A DNA stretch of 64,000 bases. Origin: Beroe forskalii (taxonomy: Eukaryota; Ctenophora; Nuda; Beroida; Beroidae). A model generated the notes under the pieces. It was given only the letters and a program-made list of their open reading frames with translations. It did no database searches and was not told where the DNA came from. The position numbers and the translations under genes were made by a program. The stretch is from positions 806,001 through 870,000 of the forward strand of contig WFMF01000020.1 in the NCBI GenBank assembly GCA_011033025.1. The letters are read 5' to 3'. Shown here in pieces: positions 32,210 to 44,200 of the stretch. Position 1 is the stretch's first letter. Each line of letters begins with the position of its first letter.

Positions 32210-35200
32210 CTGAAATAATGGTTTGATAGTTCCTACGGTGGTACGTTCCTACGGTGGTACTCCAGTGCCGAGAGTAACTCGAACACCTGAAATCATGGTT
32301 TGATGATGGGGACGGGCCAACATGGTACTCCAGCGCCGAGAGTAACTCGAATACCTGAAATCATGGTTTGATGATGCGGATGGGCAACATGTTTTATGTA
32401 TTTAATCGCTTCAGACAGTACCAGCAGTAGTCAGAAAACAAGAATCAGTCAGAATGACTAAATTCTGACCGAGTCCTCGGTACTTCGGTATAACACTTAA
32501 TATAATCCTCGGTAAATACCGACCGACTAAATACCGAGCAATTACTGCGGGAGACTCCCGGGAGCCCTCCGGGAGTAACCCGGGAGTCCTCCGGGAGTCC
32601 CCTGGGAGTATCCCGGGAGAACCACGGGAGGACTCAGTCCTGGTCAATCATTGCCCATACCTCCCCACAAGGCTCGCAGCTGTACATCTGATCGGAGCTA
32701 TTATGCATGGTCTTGTGGTGTCGCTCCTTGCCCCTCAACTCCTCAAAGTACTTATCACACGGTTCACAGTACGTGTCAACCCGTCTCAGGTCCTTCTCTC
32801 GGAGATGCTTGTCGAGGGCGGACCGTTTGTCGAATACCAGCTCACAGCGAGCACAGAAGAATGGGATCTTGTGGACTTCTCGCATGTGTTTCAGCAGACG
32901 TTTCGGGGTCTGGGGAGAAGGTGTTGTGATATTTGATGGAGATATATCGGGCGGAAATAGCGAAAATTCGAAGCACGAATAAGAATGAATAAGAGTATTA
33001 TGGAACCAGTCGCCACAACCTTGGCCAATCAGCGCGCATTTTAACGGCCAACCCGCGTGCTGATTGGTCAATGTCATTGTCCATTGTCCAATCAAAGCGT
33101 GGGTCACCCATTGGTGTCACACATTGGTGTCACCTGTTGGTGTCACCTGTTGGTGTCACCTGTTGGTGTCACCTGAACATGAACTGGTGTCACCTGTTGG
33201 TGGGTGGTACACTTGAAGCAGTAGGTATCCCATTCCCTGTCGTGGGTAAGTCTGATGTGGTTCATGTATACTGTTTTACTGGGAAACTCCCCGATATTAC
33301 ACTCCAGACACCTGGATAAAGTAAAAAAATAATAAATCCAAAACTCGTGAAGGAAAACAATGATGAAGCAGCAAAATAAACCCATTTTTAAATTAAATTT
33401 AAACCCCCATTGCATTTGCCATTTTTCGATATCCACCGGGCCCGGGGCTGTTTTGATTATTCCCATTATTATGGAGGTGGTTGCCGGTTAGACCCCTGTA
33501 AAAGGATGTCACCGGGATAAGTGGCTGGCCCGAAGGCGCCAAGGAGCTTTCTTTTACCTGTAGATGATAAAGGAGCACCCTTTCGTTTTACCTGTAGATG
33601 ATAAAGTCGTCCTCATCATCAGGTCTGTCGTCCAACTCATCCATATCTTCTTCTTTATCTGAAGATGGTTTTACCGATCAGTTGGGGGTCAGTAGGGGGT
33701 CAGTAGGGGTCACCAAGGGGTCACCAAGGGGACAGTAGGGGGACATAAGGGGTCAGTGGGGAGTCAGCAGGGGTCAGTAGGGGGGTCAACAGAGGGTCAA
33801 TACAGGTTCACCAGGGGGTCAGTAGGGGGACATAAGGGAGTCAGCAGGGGTCAGTAGGGGGTCAGCAGAGGGTCAATAGGGGTTCACCAGGGGGTCAGTA
33901 GGGGGACATAAGGGGTCAGTGGGGAGTCAGCAGGGGTCAGTAGGGGGCATAGCTGCCGACTTTTGAAAATTCTTTGGGAGGGCACTTTTTTACCCCATTT
34001 TGGAGGGCAAATACCGTTGAATGGAGGGCAAATTTCGTAGGTATATTCTTGGAATTTATATGGTGACTTTTTTTTTTTTTTTTTTTTTTTTGGACGACAC
34101 CTTAAAAGTGCAATCCGAGATAGTGCTTATTGGGTAAATTTTCAGATTTGTAGGTAAATTTTCAGGACCTTAGGTAAATTTTTAAAATTTATTCGAGATA
34201 GTGCTTGATAGGTAAATTTTCAAAATTGATCCGAGATAGTGCTTAGTAGGTAGATTTTCAGGATTTGGCGACCTTTTTTTAGGGAACGACTAAAAATGTG
34301 ATCCGAGATAGTGCTTATTAGGTAAATTTTCAGAATTCTGAGTAAATTTTCAGATTTGCTCTCCAAAAAGGTGGGCAAGGTCCAAAAGGAGGGTAAATGG
34401 AGGGCATGGGAGGGCGCCCTCCCAAAAGGAGGGCAGTTCGGCAGCTATGGTAGGGGGGTCAGCAGAGGGTCAGTGGGGGTCAATAGGGGTTCACCAGGGG
34501 GTCAGTAGGGGGACATAAGGGGTCAGTGGGGCGTCAGACGGAGGTCAGCAAGGGGCCAGCATGGGTCTGCAGGGTGTCAGCAGGGGGTTTTTAGGGGGTA
34601 AGCAGGAGAGTAACACGGCTCTGACGTAACCAGACAAACCTGCAGCATGTTTGACTAACCTGCTGCATGTATGGCCACTCTGTGCCTGTACAAAGCTTTC
34701 CTGTTCCCGAAGTACAAGTCACACTTGTCACAATACTGACGACGTGCCTCGTCGTGTGCATCGTGCAGATGTCGGAGTAGGTCAGCTAGGGGAAAAACAG
34801 TAAAATTCATTGATTTTCAAAAGCAGCAATGGAGCAGTAAAAAGTACGTTTTTAATAAAGGTAGAGAATTAATTTCTTTAATAACCATCAGCACTTTCGT
34901 CTTTCAGTATGACGTGATTGTCTCAAAAGTACCTCTGTAAAGTCTGATGATACGGAAAAAAGTTACAGCTCGTTGTGGTTATAATCGTGTTGTGGAACTA
35001 GGAAACTACAAAGTTTTACTGAGTAATTACAGAGTTTTACTACAAAGTTACAGACGCATTGTACGACATTTTCCGGAGGAACTTACCAGCGTTTTTGAAG
35101 GTGCTTGTGCACTTGTCACAGTTTATCAGTTTCTCTGGCTTTACGGAGTGGTTTTCACGGTTATGTTTGCTGAAGTCTTTCTGATCTGAGAGGGAAGGAG

Positions 35201-38200
35201 TTGGCAAAAATAATACGGAATGAAGGTATTAACATATTTTATATTGCATAATTTCATAACACTTCCAGATTGCCAAAGCTATTTAAGTATTTAGAGTGGC
35301 CATTTGGGGGCCGAGTTCGCTAATTTTGATACTTATAGATGTAAGAAGGTCTCAATTCTAAATTTCAGATTCAGTGAAGCAAGCCCATCCGGGATGTTAA
35401 ATACGTGAAAAAATCGCCAAAAAGTACGACGTATTGGCCTTTGAAGAAAAATACGCGTATTTTTCTCACAATACGTGACTTGAAAATAACAACACGGATT
35501 CTGAATAGGGGTTGTTAAATACGTGAAAAAGTACGCGCGCATGCGCTACCGAATATAGTAAAACGATTGTATCGTTAACATTTCGAGTGCGCGCGCGACC
35601 AATATATTCAGACAATGCCGTTTAATCGAAGTTTGAGCAAAATTTCAAAATTGTAGCCGAAAAAGTACGGCAGTTTCTGCCAAAAAATACGTATTGTACT
35701 TTTTGACGTATTTTTAAAAAATACGTATTTAACAACCTTGAAGCCCATTGCCCAAGCATCTTCAAAAGGGAAGTATCTGGCGAGTATTTAGCATAAAATG
35801 AATTAAAAAAGACACACCCGGTTCAGGGCAAACTCTCTGACCCATTACTCACTTGTGAAGAAGAGGTCACACTCGACACACATGGGGTTTACCGGAACCC
35901 CGTGACCATGGTACAGGTGTTTGGAGAGGGACAGCTTGTTCATGAAGGTCTCATCGCAGTCATCGTACGAACAGGTGTGCTTGGTTTGGGACTCGTGGAC
36001 CCGACGTATGTGACGCTGCACCAACGCTGGACCTGACCAAGGAGCATGTCATTAGCAGGGGGGAAGGGAGCAGCCTCCAACAAACGCCCCATTAAAACAT
36101 ATTGGTGGGACTGGCAAACAAAGTTTCCAAAAACTATTTCTCGGGCCCTGAGACTCGCATTTAACTAAATTTTTTACTATTTCAGCCTATTCTACCGTTA
36201 GGTTCACCGTCAGTGCTCACCCTCGGGCCCTAAGACCCGCAGACCGCCGCGGGTGGCTTGCCAGCCCCCTGATTCAAAGTGACTCCGACTTCTTCATATC
36301 ATACCTTCGAAGACTTTGTCACAGTACTGGCAGATAGTGTTTATCTTTTCGTAATGAATGTCTCTTCTGTGTTTGTCCAGCTCCACTTTCTTGTCAAACT
36401 GAGGGGGAAGTTTTAATTAACTTAACTTATTCAATCCAATTTGAGAACTGATGAAGATAATTGTATGAGCCTTGTAACATCGAAAAGTTTAAAGACTTTC
36501 TTAAAACGCGGTTCAATTTTGTAGCAAAAAGTACATTCGAATCAAAATTTCTATGAACTACGGTTCAAAAATACATCAATGCGACTCATATAATATCAAA
36601 CAGCCCGATCCAAAAACTGAACGAGGAAAATTTTCAAGACAAATGTTTAAAAGCGAAATATCAAACAACTACGTAATTGTTTGATATTTGATATTTTGAT
36701 GTAAAATTTCTAACTTCATATTTTGTCGTCTCGAGAGGAAATTTTATTTCTCTGACTTAAATTCGCTTCAATTTCATTAAATCAAACTGTAAGTAGGTTT
36801 TTCAATATAATTTTGTGACGCCAGGTAAATTATTGCTACCACTTGCTGACAGCTTAACTATTTAACCTAAATGATCATTAAAAATCATATTATAAATTTA
36901 TCAGCTTATCATGGACGTGCCCGTTTTCTTGAAACCTTGGTTAACACTTTTAATTTTTTAAATAATATTGCACGAACCATCAGTCCATCACAAGAAAAAT
37001 TAAATGCTCGCTCCTAAACTTGTGTAACCCACGTAACCTAAATTTGAGGTGTTACTGTGTTAAATGGGTTGGACGGTTGTCGAAACTTAAAAGTCGTAAA
37101 ATGGCTAGCTTGATAGGTGATTGAGTTTACGAAGAAAATTGATTTCTAGGGAAATGGATATAATGTTATATACAGTAAGATTAAATAAGATTCCAAGAGC
37201 GGTGCAGTTTCACAAGAGGATCGTGCAATGTGCTTTATGAACTTGCTTCTCAGTTTCCGTGAACGTAAAAATCTTGCCAAGTCACGCATTAAACGCCGCG
37301 CACGAGGAATAGGCGGGTAGGATGACGTCATTATCATAGCGTAACGTGGTGAGTTGATGACGTTGAGCCGCCTTTTTCTCGTGCGCGGCGGTTAATACCA
37401 AAATTATTCATTTTCCTTTTAGAAAGCTAACGCCCAAGTCGTGGGAGGGCTGTGGGATTACACGCCCCTCTAGTTTTCAAAAGACCCATGTAGAAAAATA
37501 GTAGAGGGAGAAAATTAAGGCTATATGAAAAAGGAAATTTTCTTATATAAATTTTGGCCCTCTTAGTTTGAAAAGGCCCTCTTAGAAAAAAATCTAGGAG
37601 GGGGGGCCTTGGCCCCCACTAGCCCGAAACAGTGTGTTATGGCATGGACGAACCTGCTCGTCACATTTAGGACACGTCCAGTTGATATCCACCCCGTGCT
37701 TAACGAACATGTGCTGCTTGAACTCCGTAGTAGCTGAGGAAAATGGTGTCAACAAGCATGGTGTCAACAAGTATGGTGTCAACAAGTATGGTGTCAACAA
37801 GTAGGGTGTCAACAAGTATGGTGTCAACAAGTATGGTGTCAACAAGTATGGTGTCAACGAGTATGGTGTCAACAAGTTAGGTGTCAACAAGTATGGTACT
37901 ATGGTGTCAACAAGGGGTATGAAAATGGTGTCAACAAATGTGGTGGCTGCTTTCAATAGTGTTGTGTCAACAACAGTGCCAGCTGATGACAATGGTGTCA
38001 ACATCAGGTAAAAAATATGGTGTGAAAAATTGTGGTGTCAACAATAGATTCGGTGACCGGTGTCAAAAGACGTAGTGTCAGCTGATAAAAATTGTGTCAA
38101 GATGGGGAGCATAATATATATGAATTTTGTGCCAAAAGAAGTATATAATGCCAAAAGAAGTACATAATGTCAAAAGAAGTACATTTCAAAAGAAGTAAAT

Positions 38201-41200
38201 GTTGTCAGCACTCACACTCGAAGTAGAGCGCACAGTGCTCGCAATGCTCCACCAGCTCATTATGGATCTTGTGTTGGTGTGCGTGTAGCCGGGACCGCTG
38301 GTTAAAGAGCAGGTTACACGGCTCACACGACCAGATCTTGTGCGCAGCTTGCGTGTCGAGCGTCTCACCGCCCTCACCGTGGGCGCGCATCAAGTGCCGC
38401 TCCAGCATCACTTTGTCCTGGAGTGAGTAAGGAATTTGGAGGGAATAAACTTCATTTACATTTCATGTCACTGAAGAACGTTAATAAGTTATAAGAGACC
38501 CAAGAGGGATGATTAATAAAATACTTTTCTGTATTTTTTAACCAGCCAGATAGCCAGGTTTACAAATACATTGTAAAAACACAGCGTCCTGTCCTTGGAA
38601 GAAGGAGTACAATTCATGATAGATGATGTTAATGACAACACATCGGACATGGACCATGGTGTCATTGACAACACATGGTGTCAATTGACAACGCATTACC
38701 TCAAAGAACTTATCACAGGAGATGCACATAGTGTCAATGCTTTCCTCGTGTTCCTCGTGTCTGTGTCTGTCAACTAGAACTGGGTAAGAAAACCCGGCCC
38801 CACACTCGTTACATGTGAATATCGGTTTCTTGGAGGTGTGACTGATCTGCGAAGAAAGAGAATGATAATCAATTAATCATCAAATTATAGGCAGTACTGT
38901 CATAATTGGTCTAACTATGGCAAGACCAGTAAAATCCGGCTCAGATTAGCTCAAAATGTGGAAAATGTGGAAGTTTTTCATGGATCTAGCGAATTACCTC
39001 AACTATGTCCAAACTATGCCCAGCGACTTGACATTGGACTAAATTCCCGAACATATATTAAAATCTGAGTGCCATGAACTCGTCAATGAAAGCTTCCTTT
39101 GACATGGTGTCAATGTTTGAAATGTCGCCAATGTTTGAATTTGCTTACTTTAACATGGCGTTGCAGAGCACGTTGGTCTTCAAAGAACCTCTCACATTCC
39201 ATACACATAGTGTCAACCTCATCCTCATGAACATGGTACCTGTGAGGAACAAGTTTAAAACGTTTATTAATAATAATAAAGCACACATTTATTACCCGCT
39301 TAACCATAATTAAGAAAATTAATTCTCTTGGCAACTAAGCGGTACGGTTCAAGAACCTTGTCACATCCTGTCTTGATCATTTCATGAAACATGTGATCAC
39401 AAATGAACATTATGCTAACATTAAACTTAACGATACGATAAAGTTTAAAATAAGAAGTTTTCGAAAATCATGATTATCGTCGTTAGCTGAAGATGGTATC
39501 TGAACGTTATCCGTTTCAAGACCAATCATATTAAAACCTCCAAAAATTAAACCCTTATTGCCATTTTTCGATATCCACCGGGGGTTTATTAGGGTTGCCC
39601 CCTTCCGTTTTCACAAACAAGATGGGTATCTCCTTATCACAAACATCACAGTAGACATCACGGGCATAGGTCAGAACAGCAACGCCACGAGGGCGCCATG
39701 GCAGTGCCACAGTAATGCCAAGTCTTACTGATCAAAGTATTTGTCACACGCTTTAAATAAGATATCGCTTACTATCGAAGTATTTGTAACCCACTCTAAA
39801 TTAGACATAACTCTAAATTAGACATCACTTACTATCGAAGTATTTGTCACCCACTCTAAATTAGACATAACTCTAAATTAGACATCACTTACTATCGAAG
39901 TATTTGTAACCCACTCTAAATTATACATAACTCTAAATTAAACATCACTTACTATCGAAGTATTTGTAACCCACTCTAAATTAGACATAACTATAAATTA
40001 AACATCACTTACTATCGAAGTATTTGTAACCCACTCTAAATTAGACATCACTCTAAATTAGACATCACTTACTATCGAAGTATTTGTAACCCACTCTAAA
40101 TTAGACATAACTATAAATTAAACATCACTTACAATCGAAGTATTTGTAACCCACTCTAAATTAGACATAACTCTAAATTAGACATCACTATCGAAGTATT
40201 TGTAACCCACTCTAAATTAGACATAACTTACTATCGAAGTATTTGTCACACTCCGTACAATAGACATCGCTCTCATCCAAGTGAACTTTGCTCCTATGGT
40301 GATCGTATTCTGATCTGTTGGTGTAAGTGTAGTTGCAGTCCCTACACGACCATTCGCTGTATTTGCTGTGCATTTGTTCCTTGTGTCGACGGAGGGAGCG
40401 GGGCGCTGGAAGGAGGAAATATAATTGGAAATATTCTAACAAATACTTTGCTAATTATAGCTATTGTTCCTTGTGTCGACGGAGGGAGCGGGGCGCTGGA
40501 AGGAGGAAATAATTGGAAATATTCTAACAAGAGGAGGGAGCGGGGCGCTGGAAGGAGGAAATAATTGGAAATATTCTAACAAGAGGAGGGAGCGGGGCGC
40601 TGGAAGGAGGAAATAATTGGAAATATTCTAACAAGAGGAGGGACCGGGGCGCTGGAAGGAGGAAATAATTGGAAATATTCTAACAAGAGGAGGGAGCGGG
40701 GCGCTGGAAGGAGGAAATATAATTGGATATTCTAACAAGAGGAGGGAGCGGGCGCTGGAAGGAGGAAATAATTGGAAATATTCTAACTAGAGGAGGGAGC
40801 GGGGCGCTGGAAGGAGGAAATAATTGGAAATATTCTAACAAGAGGAGGGAGCGGGGCGCTGGAAGGAGGAAATAATTGGAAATATTCTAACAAGAGGAGG
40901 GACCGGGGCGCTGGAAGGAGGAAATAATTGGAAATATTCTAACAAGAGGAGGGACCAGGGCGCTGGAAGGAGGAAATAATTGGAAATATTCTAACAAGAG
41001 GAGGGAGCGAGGCGCTGGAGGAGGAGGAAATAATTGGAAAAATTCTAACAAGAGGAGGGACCGGGGCGCTGGAAGGAGGAAATATAATTGGAAATATTCT
41101 AACAAGAGGAGGGAGCGGGGCGCTGGAAGGAGGAAATAATTGGAAATATTCTAACAAGAGGAGGGAGCGGGGCGCTGGAAGGAGGAGGAAATAATTGGAA

Positions 41201-44200
41201 ATATTCTAACAAGAGGAGGGAGCGGGGCGCTGGAAGGAGGAAATAATTGGAAATATTCTAACAAGAGGAGGGAGCGGGGCGCTGGAAGGAGGAAATAATT
41301 GGAAATATTCTAACAAGAGAAGGGAGCGGGGCGCTGGAAGGAGGAAATAATTGGAAATATTCTAACAAGAGGAGGGAGCGGGGCGCTGGAGGAGGAGGAA
41401 ATAATTGGAAATATTCTAACAAGAGGAGGGACCGGGGTGCTGGAGGAGGAGGAAATAATTGGAAATTCTAACAAGAGGAGGGACCGGGGCGCTGGAAGGA
41501 GGAAATAATTGGAAATATTCTAAAGTTCTAACAAGAGCAAAAACAAAATGCTAATAGCTATTGTGCGTACGATACGATGATATTCAACTATTCAATACCT
41601 AGCTCATTAGACTTTTTAATAAAGTGATACGCGGGGTTTGAGACCCATGTTGTGGGGGTAACACCCACTTAAAACCAGAATTATTCAATATAATGACAAC
41701 TTCTGGATACTACAGGCAAGCTAAAACGCTGCCAGGTAAGCTAAAACGCCGCAAATATGTTCACCTTCAAAGTATTTGCCGCATTCGTCACACATACAGT
41801 CCGCAATCTCGTTGTGTATCATCACCCTGTGCTTGTCTAACCCAGACCTGAATTGAGTTGATGTGTTGATCTCAGTTAAGAGTAGGCACGACACGATGTG
41901 ACATGATCAATAACGGTTAGGTGACCCAGTCACGTGGTAACTGCCTGCCACAAGGTCTGTCACGTGACCACCACGTGACCGCGTGACAGGCATGGGCAAC
42001 GGAGAGAAAAAAATTCTCTATATGGCATATTTTGGTGTAAAATGACTTGGAATCGATATCACGATGAAATATTTCCGTCCCCCTTCTAGTAGTGGAAAGC
42101 AATAAAGCTGAACCTGTGGAGAGAACGGGAGATGAATAATATCATGAACATAGAAACCTACCGTGCGTTGAAGCTAGCGGTACATTTGTTACACTGCCAG
42201 TCCGTTATTTTCCCGTGCACCTCCTTGTTATGCCGGATAATACTCCGAGGATCTGCAAATGACGTCATCAAGGGGTGGGTTGATGCAGAAAAAGGACAAA
42301 AACCTAACCCAAGGTCTTGGTTATTTGGGCTACAGCCCCCCTTCCAACCCAAGGTCTTGGTTGGTGGGCTACAGCCCCCTCCCCTTAACCCAAGGTCTTG
42401 GTTATTTGGGCTACAGCCCCCCTCCCAACCCAAGGTCTTGGTTAATTGGGCTACTGCCCCCCTCCCAACCCAAGGTCTTGGTTGGTGGGCTACAGCCCCC
42501 TCCCCTTAACCCAAGGTCTTGGTTAATTGGGCTACAGCCCCCCTCCCAACCCAAGGTCTTGGTTGGTGGGCTACAGCTTCCTTATCTAGGGATGAAGAGG
42601 GCAATGGATGATTTAAAACCGCAAGCGGTTTTCATCGCAACTCCGTCCCTTCTTATTAATGGACAAAACGGAGGAGATTTACACCGAATTAAAAGTCGGC
42701 ACCTTCAAAGAACTTTAAAACTGAACAGATCTACACCAAATTAAAAGGAGGAAGTGGGCACCTTTAAATTTACTCAAAATGAACAGATTCATATCACACC
42801 GAATTAAAAGAACTTGAAGTGAAGTATACTGAAGTAAAGTAAATTAAAAGAAAGAAGTTGGCACCTTCAAAGAACTTGTCGCACTCCGGACAGAAGCTGT
42901 CTATGTAGCAGTTGTGTACTTCGTATCTGTGTCTGTCCATGGTAGCCCGCTGTAACGGAGGAAATTATAACCGGGTTACTTTTAACTTTTTTCAGGGGCA
43001 TTGGAATCTGCAACATAACAACTTGAATAGGTATGAAAAAAAAATGTGGCACTTATAAGTAGGAGCCTTCGCTCTCCCAAAAAATCTGACACAAATGTAG
43101 TTTTAAAACTTTAATAACACTACGAAATTTTTTGCAATGTGGTTAAAAAGATAGGATGAACTTTCAATGTCACATCTGAAAGTCTGAAGAAAGGTAATGG
43201 ATTTTTTAATCAATTAAAGATTACCCTTTCAATCATGCTCGTCTAGACAGTACCTGCATGAAGACTTGCTTACAGATGTTACACTGCCACTCTGCAGCAC
43301 TGCCGTGTTCCTGCTTGCTGTGTTGCCGCAGTTTCTGAGAAAGGGAATATGAGGGAGTTATTTAGGTACCACAGTTTCTGAGGTGAGGAATATGAGGGAG
43401 TTATTTAGGTACCACAGATTCTGAGATAACAAATGGGAATTAGCCATTGTAGTTATTTAGGTACCACAGATTCTGAGATGAGAAATGGGAATTAGCCATT
43501 GGAGTTATTTATCGCAGTTTCTGAGATGACAAATGGGAATAAGCCATTGTAGTTATTTATCGCAGTTTCTGAGATGACAAATGGGAATTAGCCATTGGAG
43601 TTATTTCTCGCAGTTTCTGAGATGACAAATGGGAATAAGCCATTGTAGTTATTTATCGCAGAAATGGAATAAGGGAGTTATTGAACATTCATGATTTATT
43701 TAGTTATTCTTTCGACTTTCAGAACATTTTATCAATTCTTCTAATGGTGGTTTCGTTAGAGGCACGAAGTGTCTCTAACAATTTGAACCACCATTTGCCA
43801 TTATTGATTTCCACGGGGGGTCATCCCCCCTAAAATGTATCAGACTCCCCACCTTAAGATCATCGAAGAACTGATCGCATCCCCTACACATGAAGTCGCA
43901 CTCAATGTTATGTTCTTCGTACTTGTGCCGGAACCTGATGTTTCAAGAGTTTAAGATTCGTTTTAAAACACATTATTTCGTTTGAAAACACTACTATTTT
44001 GAATTGGCTTTTCGTAAATTGAAAACTTAACTGTCTTTCTTAAAACTTCAGGTATTATCTCTAGTGATTGTGACTCTTTATTAATCATAGTCTTTAGTTT
44101 AAACGGCTCAAATATTTCCCTCTCAGATATTTATTTGCCAATGTCTAAGCGTGTAAGAAATGTTTTAATCTATTATTTATTTACATGTGGATGTATCTAT

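Noticed and set aside
39721..40231. CRISPR-like appearance of regular 60-bp repeats
   Set aside because: No spacers: the whole 60 bp repeats, and the surroundings are a spliced animal gene.
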